DNA from: Trichomonas vaginalis G3
Lineage: Eukaryota > Parabasalia > Trichomonadida > Trichomonadidae
Direction of reading: 5' to 3'
DNA: 64,000 bases
Assembly: GCF_026262505.1 (NCBI RefSeq)
Contig: NC_067204.1
Span: forward strand, 3,505,797 to 3,569,796
The position numbers were made by a program, and so were the translations under genes. The notes beneath the pieces are model-generated. The model made no database searches. It was given only the letters and a program-made list of their open reading frames with translations, and was not told where the DNA came from. Of this stretch, positions 39,606-48,802 are shown in pieces (the first letter of the stretch is position 1; the number at the start of each line of letters is the position of its first letter).

Positions 39606-41016
39606 ATGTCGAAAGATATTGCTTCCATGAGAGAAATACAACACAACCGACAACTCATTGTGCAAGCTCTAAATAAGAACACAACAAACTTTTCAAACTA
39701 TTCTAAGATATCTGAGTCATTGAAAGAAGGAAACTTAAAACTGACATTAAACCCAATGACAGATGAGTTTCTGTTTCAAGACAATAAGAACCATACTGTC
39801 TGTATAAATCCAACAAAAGGAACTTTAAACGAGAAACCTATAAATGAACTTCTTTTGAAAGCAGATGTTGACAAACAAAGCTGACAAAGAATATGTAGAC
39901 GATGCAATAGCAAAAGAAGAAGAAAGAGCTAACAATGCTTATGCAACAAAAGAACATACTCATCCTGAACTAGCAGACAAAACATATGTTGACAATAAAA
40001 TGTCAAGTGAAGTGACAAGAGCTGAAAACGAATATTCTAAAAAGACTCATACACATTCTATATCTGAAATAACAGACTTAAACGTTAGCCTTGAAAATAA
40101 GGTAGATAAGGGACTTATGGCTAGTGTGTTAGAGAAGAAAGCGGATAAGGAATATGTGGATGAAAAAGATAAAGAAATTATAGAAAGGGTTGACTGGTAC
40201 CATGAACGGACATCGAAGATTTTAAAAACTAAAGCCGATACAGGATGGGTTTCAGGATGTTTAGACCTTAAAGCAGATAAAACTTATGTTAACGATGAGT
40301 TAGAGAAGAAAGCAGACAAGAACCATACACATACAAGTTTTACAACTGTTGCTATAGAAAGTATTGAAGGAACGGTTGAAGAAACTGGTGGGGATGCAAT
40401 ATATTGTAAACCTCCTAACTTTCCACAAGGTTTAACATCGGATGACGACATAACGACGATGAGAAACATTAGATGTAAAGATGTTTATGTCATGAAGGAT
40501 GAACATAATATTAAATTCACTGCTCAAGATTTATATGACAAGAAAGCAGACAAAACAGAGCTTCAAACATTAAAGACAGAAATACTTCAAACATTATATC
40601 CTATAGGCTCTATTTATACGTCAATGAACTCTACCAGACCAGAAGTAGTACTTGGTTTTGGAACTTGGACTCAAATAGTCGACAGGTTTTTGTATTGTGC
40701 AAACTCTTCAAAGGAAACAGGTGGAAGTAAAACGATTTCAGGTGAAAATTTACCTGCGCACAGTCACTACATAGATTTAAGTACATCTCAAGCAGGTTGG
40801 CATAAGCATAGATATTGGGATTGGTCAGCAATGACAAAAGGTAAAGGATATGATGTTAAAGACAACGTTAAGTTTGCTATAGATTGTTACTGGAGTAACA
40901 CTGAGGGAGGAGGAAACCATACACATCGCGTTTCAGGATATACGCAAACAACGGGACAAAGTAAAGACTACATGCCACCTTACATGACAGTTTACGCATG
41001 GTATAGAAATGCTTAG
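39606..41016 (+). pseudogene. Polinton B fibre protein with phage collar-like C-terminus
   Basis: The region opens with a helical N-terminal part (MSKDIASMREIQHNRQLI) and continues into shaft-like repeats (KADKEYVDDAI, ADKTYVDNKM, KADKTYVNDELEKKADKNHTH). It ends with the same collar domain as Polinton A: YPIGSIYTSMNSTRPEVVLG, GTWTQIVDRFLYC, HSHY..., MPPYMTVYAWYRN. Hosts of phages with such fibres are recognised through this domain; here it is probably the virion attachment spike. The region has about one break. Confidence 0.82.
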
Positions 41017-41970
41017 TCGTCATTTTCAACTTCTTTAGCATATTCGTCAGGAGTTGTCTTATATTTGTTAGGAACTGTCTTTGAAAGTATACCACCTTGA
41101 ACTTTGACAAGTTTGAAACGAGGTCTGACAATAGTAGTTTTATCTTCTGCTTGCAGTGTGTACATTTTGCCATGTTTGCCTAAAACTTCATAATATTCTC
41201 TTGTATACTTTCTTCTATTTTTACGAACACGAATGTGAGTACCTGTCGGGTTCCCATTGTTGTCATAGTCAATAGTATTTTCATATGGGTCGCGTTTAGG
41301 TATTTCTATTTTTACTTTGTCACCTTTCTGAAGTTTGAAGCCCGGCATTCTTTCTTGTTTGTCTCTTTGACTAAATTATTAAATATATAGTCTTTCTCTA
41401 AGTCAGGGTTGTTTTTCATTTCTTCGGGGGAGTGGTTTCCCAAACCTTTTTGTTTACGGCTATTGTAAATATTTAAAACTTGTCTCATCTTTGCCATGGA
41501 GAAGTGTCTATATTTGTCGTCATATGACATTTCATTTGCTTCACCACCTTGTGGTTGGTTTAAGTCTCTTAACATTTTATACAACCGTCAATGACACCAA
41601 GAGCAGAATGGTTTTGGTCGACAATGAAATATTGGTTTACATTTTTTGAACGCAGATAGTTTTTTACATCATCTGATTTGAAAGAACTTTCACAGTCAGA
41701 TGTCAGTTTTGTTGGATGGTATTTGTCAACGAATATTGTCAAAGCAGTTTTCACATCTAAAATATTTTTGGACCATAATGGTATGGCTTCACAGTATCTT
41801 GTGTTTTGACCGACAAATATTAGCCAGTATGGTGGTCCATCTTCTCTATACCTCGGAATGTTTTCCAAGATATCCATAAACCAAGCATTTGGTGTTGAAC
41901 TAAAGATTTTTATCATGAGTGCTTTCTTTGTCGCTTTAGAAACATAGGGGTCCTTGTTTGGATTCGTCAT
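41013..41970 (-). pseudogene. Polinton B retroviral-type integrase region
   Basis: The upstream part has the RNase-H-like core (WFMDILENIPRYR with the first acidic residue, LTSDCESSFKSDDVKNYL with the second, QNHSALGVIDG following). The downstream part (41013-41348) has a basic SH3/chromo-like C-terminal domain beginning FKLQKGDKVKIEIPKR. Compared with Polinton A the gene lies on the opposite strand relative to the left end and is only distantly similar. It has about two or three breaks. Confidence 0.75.
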
Positions 41971-41987
41971 TTTTTAACCCATAAGAA

Positions 41988-42389
41988 ATGGGTTTATTTG
42001 GCGCATTAGCAGGAGTTGCATCTAGATTTTTACCCGCAGTGGGAACAATAGCCAGAGGTGTATTTGGAGTTGGAAGGAAGATTTTGAGTACATTAGGTAT
42101 ACTTAAAGAGAAAGCACAACCTATTATACAAACTGTACAGAAAGGTTGGGATGTAGCACGAGATGCAACAAATCTTATTCCAAATCCTGAAACAAGAGGA
42201 AAAGTTCAAGGATGGATGGACAATGTAGGAAGACAAGCAGGAAACTATTATAACAAAGCAAATGACTACTATAACCAAGCAGGACACTATATGGACCAAG
42301 GTGAAAGATTCTTTAACAGAGGATATAACCATGCACAACAATGGGTAAACAATAACCAACCTCAACCGCCTCAAACGTGGGGAATGTAA
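41988..42389 (+). CDS. Polinton B glycine-rich amphipathic virion-type protein
   Basis: 133 residues. It has a hydrophobic glycine/alanine-rich start (MGLFGALAGVASRFLPAVG), a basic amphipathic middle (RGVFGVGRKILSTLGILKEK) and an Asn/Tyr/Gln-rich end with repeated motifs (NYYNKANDYYNQAGHYMDQG). The pattern suits an internal membrane-active capsid protein. It looks whole and starts after acccataagaaATG, divergent from the integrase region with 17 bp between starts. Confidence 0.55.
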   Translation: MGLFGALAGVASRFLPAVGTIARGVFGVGRKILSTLGILKEKAQPIIQTVQKGWDVARDATNLIPNPETRGKVQGWMDNVGRQAGNYYNKANDYYNQAGHYMDQGERFFNRGYNHAQQWVNNNQPQPPQTWGM

Positions 42390-42408
42390 AGTTTTTTACT
42401 GAGATGAA

Positions 42409-42561
42409 ATGAACAATACAGCATTGAGACAAATGGGTTCAAGATGGATTTGTCGACTTCCAGCAGTTACACAACGTGTTTGTCAAGTTCTTCCTATACC
42501 TCAGGAAGTTTTAGACCGACTTAAAAAACCTAAACAACCAGTTGAAAACAAACCAAACTAA
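42409..42561 (+). CDS. Polinton B 50-residue basic peptide
   Basis: MNNTALRQMGSRWICRLPAV begins a 50-codon frame with two cysteines and a basic, proline-containing tail (LDRLKKPKQPVENKPN). It starts after tttttactgagatgaaATG. The next gene, 20 bp on, starts after tttttactgacctgaaATG, so both share one leader type. Function unknown. Confidence 0.5.
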   Translation: MNNTALRQMGSRWICRLPAVTQRVCQVLPIPQEVLDRLKKPKQPVENKPN

Positions 42562-42580
42562 AATTTTTTACTGACCTGAA

Positions 42581-42796
42581 ATGACCGAAGAAGTTGAAAC
42601 GGTAGATTTGACACCACAAACAAAAAGTTCAGAACCATTGTCAAAACCTGTCAAAGAACTTACAGATGAAGAGAAAAATTCAATAATAGAAAGTGCCAGG
42701 TCTGGAAATACAAACCCTAACTACAAAGTCACTTTTCATAGAAATGGAACGGCTAGTATCTCAAAAAGAAACAGACTCTCACAAATAAAATATTGA
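42581..42796 (+). CDS. Polinton B 71-residue protein, unknown
   Basis: It has an acidic, disordered first half (MTEEVETVDLTPQTK) and a basic second half (NYKVTFHRNGTASISKRNR). It has no cysteines or membrane segment. It follows the previous small gene by 20 bp and shares its leader, suggesting joint expression. No domain recognised. Confidence 0.45.
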   Translation: MTEEVETVDLTPQTKSSEPLSKPVKELTDEEKNSIIESARSGNTNPNYKVTFHRNGTASISKRNRLSQIKY

Positions 42797-43165
42797 AGTC
42801 TGAAGGAGCTTTCGAGACAACAGATGGAAAAGTTTACTTCACTGACCAACAGTTCATTATAGAACATCTCATTGACTTAGAGTCGAAATATTCTAAACTT
42901 TACAACAAACACAAAAAGTTGAAAGGAAAACAAAAACAAATGGCATATGATATTTATGAAGATGTGACGACACAACTGTTCCTGCAAGTGAAGTAAAGTC
43001 AGAGGAACCGAAAAGTGACGAAAAAACCGATAGAAGAAGAAAAACCAAAAACTGAAGATAAACACAAAACCAAAGTTTAGTTTCCAAACTAAACCAAGTC
43101 AACCTTCATTAGCTGGTATGGGTTGGCGTCAAAGACTTATGGCAGCAGGTGGTTATGTAAAGTAA
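42793..43165 (+). pseudogene. Polinton B decayed helical gene
   Basis: The first part reads as a charged helical protein (FETTDGKVYFTDQQFIIEHL followed by a coiled-coil-like KYSKLYNKHKKLKGKQKQM). Lysine/glutamate-rich coding sequence continues to about 43165. It looks broken, with about two breaks. No family recognised. Confidence 0.4.
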
Positions 43166-43199
43166 AGAAAAAAAAAAATATTTTTTTATTTTTATAAAA

Positions 43200-45353
43200 A
43201 TGCCCCCATATAGAATGGATAGAAAGTCTGCTAGAATAAAAGCAGAGTTACAAAGATATGTTGGAGAGTTTCGAAGAATTTTAAATATAGGAAGGAAGAC
43301 CCATAAAAGTCTATGACAAACTGGCTGGTCTTCGCTACGAAATGGATTTGGAAACAGCACGTGCAAATTATCCAAACAGACTAGAGAGGTTAGAAGAAAG
43401 AACGTCTTATGAACATGCCTTTCGATGTTAGTGAACCTCAAGTTGAAGGACACGACGGCTTTGCCAGATTCTACTGGAAACATGACGAACAATTGCATCC
43501 TTTGAGAAGGAAAAAAGAAAAGGTGAAGACACACATGCTCCCATGGAAAGAACAAGATATGCATATGAAAAGTATCGTGAAGTTAGAAGTCAAATTACAT
43601 CTGGTCGAACCTTTACAGTAAACTTTGACGAAGGAAAGAACAAAGAAGGCTTCATGGGTGTACTTGCTGCCATACAAGACGGAAATAAGAAAGGACACAA
43701 TCTCAGATTGACCATAACGGATTTGGATGGTCACATTTACTATGCAAATGGCAATGAACAAACAGCTGCAAAACTTCTTGACGCTTTCAAGACTACAAAG
43801 AGAGAACAAATGGTTGACTCCGACTCAGACATTTTGAATGCAATTGAAGGAATTGCAAGTGTCAAGTTCGAATAGTACCAACCTAACCCTCAAGCAGTCA
43901 GACAACATGCTGGATACTTCCCGTTCATAAATAAGTCTGACATTGACTTGACAAGGTATGGAATTTACAATTCAATTGAAACAATTGTCAATGAACCTTG
44001 CATTCTTACATGTCTCAGGAACTCTGGTCTTGTACAGATGAGAAGATGAAGTATCTTGAGTCATGTGTGAAGACAAGGTACATTCTCAGAGGTCAATTGG
44101 CAAAAAATTGCACCGTTGGCAAATGTCAATATCCGAGTCAACATACCTACAGCTAAAGGTTCTTCACATGACGACTATGTTGTTGAGTTCAATTTACCAT
44201 GGTTGAAGATTGCAATTGTCCACAACCACTTCATGTTGAACGAAAGTCTTACAAACCCATTGTTCGGAAAAGGCAAGTGCAACATTGTCAGAGCTGTAAA
44301 CATTCTTTTCGAGAAAGGTTTGTTGGAACCAATTCCAGATGACAAGCTGACAGAAAAACTTTTGTACCAAAAGACGAAACAAACTTTTCACTGTTAGCAA
44401 GACCAAAAGTTGTTCCAGACAAAGTTCTAGTACAAAAGAAGTACACAGTTCCACAAGGAGTTGGATTGTTCGGATACCAACCTGAACCAGAAGAACTTCC
44501 AATGAGGTTGCAAGAACTTCAAGATGCTATAAACAAACTTCCATTGAGACATCCAATTGACGTCAAATTGTATTGGAGAGCATCTGAGTTAGGTCAGAAG
44601 GTTTTATATGAAACAGGTTGCTTCGACGATGTTTATGAGATAACAGGAGAAGTTTCTCAGAAGATAAGAGACTCACTTGAATTTCCACAAACTGGACCAA
44701 TTGGTTGCGACAAGTTCGACTCAAACGAAAAAAATATACTATGTCGACCTTAACGCTGCATACATGAGGTTTGTCCAATATATTCCGACTGGAATTCCAA
44801 ACGAAGATGGTGAGTTCCCGGCGAAGGAACTATACAGTTGGAAAAGTCATACAACAACTGTATGATATTAGGAAAGCTTCAAACCCCAAACTTGCAATGA
44901 CACTCAAATTGCTTATGAATTCGACATGGGGATATTCCATTAAGAAACCTCAAGAGATGAAGAGTAAACATTATGAGAAGTCGACAACTTTGTTGAAAGG
45001 TTTTCTCCTTTTGTTTTGAAGTACGAATTCACTCAAGGTCAAAGTGGCTTAGTAACCACATTAAAACCTATTGTCGAACATTGGTCTACCCTCAGTTCGC
45101 AAAGGCAGTCCTTGACAACTACAACAAATTCTTCTCCGAAGTCAAATCCAAAGTGAAGGTTTACTATGAGAACATTGACGCACTCATGACGAACGAAGAA
45201 GGCTATAACAAACTCATTGAAATGGGAATGGTCGGTGAAAAGATGGGCTGTTTTAAGCTAGATAAGGTATTTTCTGAAGTTCATGTCCTCTCCAAGCGTA
45301 AGTACTGGGGCATACTTGAAGACGGCACAGAAATAAAACATTGCATGAAATAA
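43200..45353 (+). pseudogene. Polinton B family B DNA polymerase remnants
   Basis: Scattered but ordered pieces of a B-family polymerase lie in this stretch. N-terminal-type sequence (SGRTFTVNFDEG, NLRLTITDLDGHIYY) is followed by Pol A-like YYVDLNAAYM, Pol B-like KLLMNSTWGYS and, near the end, Pol C-like YYENIDALMTNE. The motifs differ clearly from those of Polinton A, so the two elements carry polymerases of different lineages. The gene is heavily broken, with perhaps eight to ten breaks, and is shorter than a complete PolB. A small open frame at 45368-45472 follows without a recognisable product. Confidence 0.75.
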
Positions 45354-45472
45354 AAAATTTATTTGAAATGTACGCTGAGTTTGTTGGAGAAGACCGTTGG
45401 GAAACTTGTTTGTTAGATGAGAAATATGAAATGGCATACCATTTTAAAACAATATATTTTTACATATATTAA

Positions 45473-46333
45473 ATGCTTCAGGTTGAAAAACAAAGAACAA
45501 AAGTAGCAGATACAAAACCGTTAGACTATATCTTTACAAATGCTGGTAGGACTATTTCAGATGAAGAAATTTCATCCCGAGTATACAGGTTTGACTATCC
45601 AATTCGTTGGCTTCAAAGTCCTTCAGATGCAAAGGCAATAGGATTTAGAAGAGTTTTGTTTTCAAATAGAACTAACGCATTTATGTTCGCAGTATATTTT
45701 CATGGGCAGTATAAAGGTTCTGGTGGTCTAATAGACAAATTTGACGAAATGAGAATCTTTACAGTTCGTTCAGACGAAAGTCTTGAGAAAACTCTAAATG
45801 ACTTTCAAACTCAAATGAACAAATATTATTGGGAATTTCAAGAAAAATACGACTCTTTACTAAATGGAACATACTATCTGAAACTAGAATATGACAAGAT
45901 GAACTCCACCGTTTCATTTCAAAAGATTGAAATTAACCCTCCAAGAGATACAGAGTTTTTATTTTGGAAAGTAGACAAACGTTCTTGGGCACAATTTCTT
46001 CGGTTACTAAACCAGAACGAACCATTACCACCAGATGGTCCATTTCAATTTATACTTCCACCAGCAGATTTGACAGTTTATAGAAACGTGTTTGACCCTC
46101 AAAATGTTATGTGTCATGCAAGTTTCAGTTCAAGCAACAATAGTTTTCTATGTATTGGTAAGGACTTTTATGACTTTGCTTCTAAATTCTACGAACCACC
46201 TAGTAACAGTTTCTCTGACTTTCAAGTTTGGTTCACAACAAATGGTGTGCAACATATTATTCCATTGTACTATGACTTTTATCTCGAATTGTCTTTCATA
46301 TATAACTACGGAAAAGTGCTGAAAAAGTATTGA
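45473..46333 (+). CDS. Polinton B structural protein, paralogue 2
   Basis: 286 residues, clearly related to 38739-39587. Shared landmarks are TKPLDYIFTNAG, RFDYPIRWLQSP, AIGFRRVLF, HASFSSSNNSFLCIGKDFYDFASKFYEPP (in two parts) and SFSDFQVWFTTNGVQHIIPLY. It lies on the other strand, about 6 kb away. It starts after tttacatatattaaATG and looks whole. The pair may form different vertices or spikes of the same capsid; this is inference. Confidence 0.6.
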   Translation: MLQVEKQRTKVADTKPLDYIFTNAGRTISDEEISSRVYRFDYPIRWLQSPSDAKAIGFRRVLFSNRTNAFMFAVYFHGQYKGSGGLIDKFDEMRIFTVRSDESLEKTLNDFQTQMNKYYWEFQEKYDSLLNGTYYLKLEYDKMNSTVSFQKIEINPPRDTEFLFWKVDKRSWAQFLRLLNQNEPLPPDGPFQFILPPADLTVYRNVFDPQNVMCHASFSSSNNSFLCIGKDFYDFASKFYEPPSNSFSDFQVWFTTNGVQHIIPLYYDFYLELSFIYNYGKVLKKY

Positions 46334-46955
46334 AAAATAATGTTTAGGTGAAGAGGTGAGATCTCACCTCTTTTTTCACCTTTTTTCTCACCCTCTTGAA
46401 TTTTCATGAAAACAATACTTGTACTGCTTCAGAACAATACTTGTACTTTTTCAGAACAATACTTGTACTTTTTCAGAACAAGACTTGTACTTTTTCAGAA
46501 CAAATTTCCCGTAAAAGCTCTCAATTTGTGAGAAAAATTTTCTGTTTCAGAACAATACTTGTACTGTTTCAAGTACCAACCACCCAAAACCTCTTGAATT
46601 TTCATGACTTCTTCGAAAATGTTTTGTCGAAACTTCTTCGTAATGAGCTTAAATCAGACAAAAATATATTTTAGGTGAAGAGGTGAGATCTCACCTGTTT
46701 TCTCACCTCTTTTTTCACCTCTTGAATTTTCATGACTTCTTCGTAAATGTTTTGTCGAAACTTCTTCGTACATGTTTTGTCAAGACTTCTTCGAAAATGT
46801 TTTGTCGAAACTTCTTCGTAAATGTTTTGTCATGACTTCTTCGTAATGAGCGTAAAGGACCCAAAAATAATGTTTAGGTGAAGAGGTGAGATCTCACCTG
46901 TTTTCTCACCTCTTTTTTCACCTCTTGAATTTTCATGAATTTTCCCGAAATAAAA
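46334..46955. repeat. Polinton B repeat block left of the 313-residue gene
   Basis: Three hairpins of the form aggtgaagaggtgagatctc / ctcacctcttttttcacct lie at about 46347-46382, 46674-46722 and 46874-46923. Between them are 21-bp tandem repeats (cagaacaatacttgtacttt, about 46428-46500) and 24-bp tandem repeats (gacttcttcgtaaatgtttt, about 46733-46850). The same families recur inverted at 47.95-48.41 kb. Confidence 0.8.
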
Positions 46956-46975
46956 AATAAAGTTAGTTTTATTTT
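46956..46975 (+). promoter_or_regulatory. Shared 17-bp upstream motif, 313-residue gene
   Basis: aaaataaagttagtttt followed by a long T tract and tataaaagatATG. It is identical over 17 bases to the motifs upstream of the KilA-N genes at 13.86 kb (inverted) and 48.75 kb. Confidence 0.6.
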
Positions 46976-47004
46976 TTTATTTTTTTTTATTTTGTATAAA
47001 AGAT

Positions 47005-47946
47005 ATGATTTCAACAATCGGCACAACAACAATTCAAACAACAACTTCACCAAACTCTTTAGTTATGAATCCTACGTCAATGTTAGTAGAGATGAAAAGC
47101 TTCATTCCTTCTTCATATACTTTCGAAACAAAAATCCAGAAGATAAAGCAGGAACTTTTAACATGTAATTTAGACTGTAGTGCGAAAGATGAAACAAATG
47201 AACAGTATCTTTATGAAATGCAGGACATTATTGACCATTTACCCAAATTGCCTGAAATTCAGCAACAAAAACTCACTATTCCTGAATTCGACGAAATTGA
47301 AGTCAAAGCAACTGACTCAGTAGAAATAAAGAAGTTCATACGAAAGGTAAACTATGAGTTTCTAGGATTTCATTGCAATCATAAAGTTATGGACAAAGAT
47401 TGCGACATGGTATATAAGAATGTTTCTGACATATATAAATCTGAAGAATTTAAGACCTACGACAACTTTGTTTCGTTAGTTGCTGAATGTGTATGGCAGA
47501 TAAGAGATAAAGATAGAAGAGGTAAGGTATGGAATGAACAGATAAGACCCGCTATGTTTGAGATGAAGAGAGCAATTGACGCCTTAGTTGTTCTAGCAGG
47601 TCAAATTTCAATGTATAACGCAAAAATGAACCCGCAATGTTCAAAATGTAAAGCAGCAATGAGGAAATATAACTACTCCGTCAAAGAGATAGAACGTATG
47701 AGAAACGACTATGCAGACTTAAAGAAAGAAGCAGAAAAGCCAGCAGAAGATAAAATGGACATGTTAGAATTTCTGAACAAAAACTATCCAACAGCAGAAG
47801 ATTTCCTTCTATCTGACGTCAAGAAGAAGTATAAAGAAACTTTCGGTATCGTTAAAACTTTTGACATACTGACAGAAGAAATAGAAGCTACGAAATTGTT
47901 TAGGATTTCAAATATACATCGTACAATTCATGTAAAACGCTTATAA
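47005..47946 (+). CDS. Polinton B unknown protein of the KilA-N regulatory group
   Basis: 313 residues. The first 40 are Thr/Ser-rich. A helical body follows with FLGFHCNHKVMDKDCDMVY (about 118-136), CSKCKAAMRKY (about 213-223, one CxxC pair) and a lysine-rich coiled coil. The C-terminal 60 residues (DMLEFLNKNYPTAEDFLLSD... FRISNIHRTIHVKRL) look like a small helix-rich domain, possibly DNA-binding. It shares its promoter motif with the KilA-N genes and is framed by inverted repeat blocks. It starts at 47005 after gtataaaagatATG and looks whole. Function unknown. Confidence 0.6.
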   Translation: MISTIGTTTIQTTTSPNSLVMNPTSMLVEMKSFIPSSYTFETKIQKIKQELLTCNLDCSAKDETNEQYLYEMQDIIDHLPKLPEIQQQKLTIPEFDEIEVKATDSVEIKKFIRKVNYEFLGFHCNHKVMDKDCDMVYKNVSDIYKSEEFKTYDNFVSLVAECVWQIRDKDRRGKVWNEQIRPAMFEMKRAIDALVVLAGQISMYNAKMNPQCSKCKAAMRKYNYSVKEIERMRNDYADLKKEAEKPAEDKMDMLEFLNKNYPTAEDFLLSDVKKKYKETFGIVKTFDILTEEIEATKLFRISNIHRTIHVKRL

Positions 47947-48420
47947 AATAACTGAGGTGAGAAAACAGGTGAGAAAACGGGTGAGATCTCACCTCTTCAC
48001 CTAAAATATATTTTTGCTGAATTCAGCACAAAATTCTGAGTAAAATAATTTTTAGGGCATGTGTCAAACCGTTGAGTTTTCACAAAATTCCAAAAATAAC
48101 GTTTACCATGTAAAACGCTTATAAAATAACTGAGGTGAAAAAACAGGTGAAAAAACGGGTGAGATCTCACCTCTTCACCTAAACATTATTTTTGTCTGAT
48201 TTACGCTCATTACGATGAAGAAGTCTTGACAAAACATATACGTTCATGTTTGACAAAACATGTACGAAGAAGTCTTGACAAAACATGTACGAAGAAGTCT
48301 TGACAAAACATGTACGAAGAAGTCTTGACAAAACATATACGAAGAAATCATGAAAATTCAAGAGGGTAGAAAAGAGGGTAGAAAGGAGGTTAGATCTAAC
48401 CTTCTACCCTAAAATATATT
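47947..48420. repeat. Polinton B repeat block right of the 313-residue gene
   Basis: It contains inverted counterparts of the left block: hairpins with gtgagatctcacctcttcac (about 47950-48003 and 48130-48183), 24-bp repeats gaagaagtcttgacaaaaca (about 48217-48345), and a variant hairpin with agggtagaaaggaggttaga (about 48363-48412). A short stretch before each first hairpin (gtaaaacgcttataaaataa) is repeated at 47934 and 48109, so this side was also duplicated locally. Confidence 0.8.
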
Positions 48421-48539
48421 TTTGCTGAAAAAAATGACCAAATTTCATTATATAACTGTTATTTTTTTACGAAGAGAACTTTTGCACTTCGTCAAAAAAA
48501 TCCCTGAAATCATATCTTTTATACAAGATAGAAAATCTT

Positions 48540-48730
48540 ACTCGCCTAAAACTCATGAAAATCGTAAAAAATTGCGACCCAGACTTTTTTCGGGGTCGCC
48601 TAAAACTCATGAAAATCGTAAAAAATTGCGAGTAGGTAAGAAACCCTGGTCGCCTAAAACTCATGAAAATCGTAAAAAATTGCGAGTAGGTAAGAAACCC
48701 TGGTCGCCTAAAACTCATGAAAATCGTGAA
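48540..48730. repeat. 54-bp tandem repeat related to the KilA-N gene
   Basis: cgcctaaaactcatgaaaat followed by cgtaaaaaattgcg occurs four times (about 48543, 48599, 48653 and 48707), partly with gtaggtaagaaaccctgg between. The same block, including acttttttcggggtcgcct, occurs inside the next gene at about 49030-49076, where it is read as RLFSGSPKTHENRKNL. The array is open in one frame, but a separate gene is not supported. Confidence 0.7.
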
Positions 48731-48745
48731 TTTCCTTAAGATAGA

Positions 48746-48769
48746 AAAAATAAAGTTAGTTTTATTTTT
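48746..48769 (+). promoter_or_regulatory. Shared 17-bp upstream motif, KilA-N-region gene of Polinton B
   Basis: Contains aaaataaagttagtttt, then a T-rich tract and aatataaagacagatATG at 48803. It matches the motifs at 13858-13876 (inverted) and 46956-46975. Confidence 0.6.
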
Positions 48770-48802
48770 ATTTATTTTTTTATCCGGAATATAAAGACAG
48801 AT

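Noticed and set aside
46428-46850. 21- and 24-bp repeats as a CRISPR-like array
   Set aside because: Units are head-to-tail without spacers and differ by scattered bases.
48422-48739. 105-codon frame with SPKTHENRKKLR repeats as a gene
   Set aside because: It is the in-frame reading of the 54-bp tandem repeat and lacks a distinct leader or domain.
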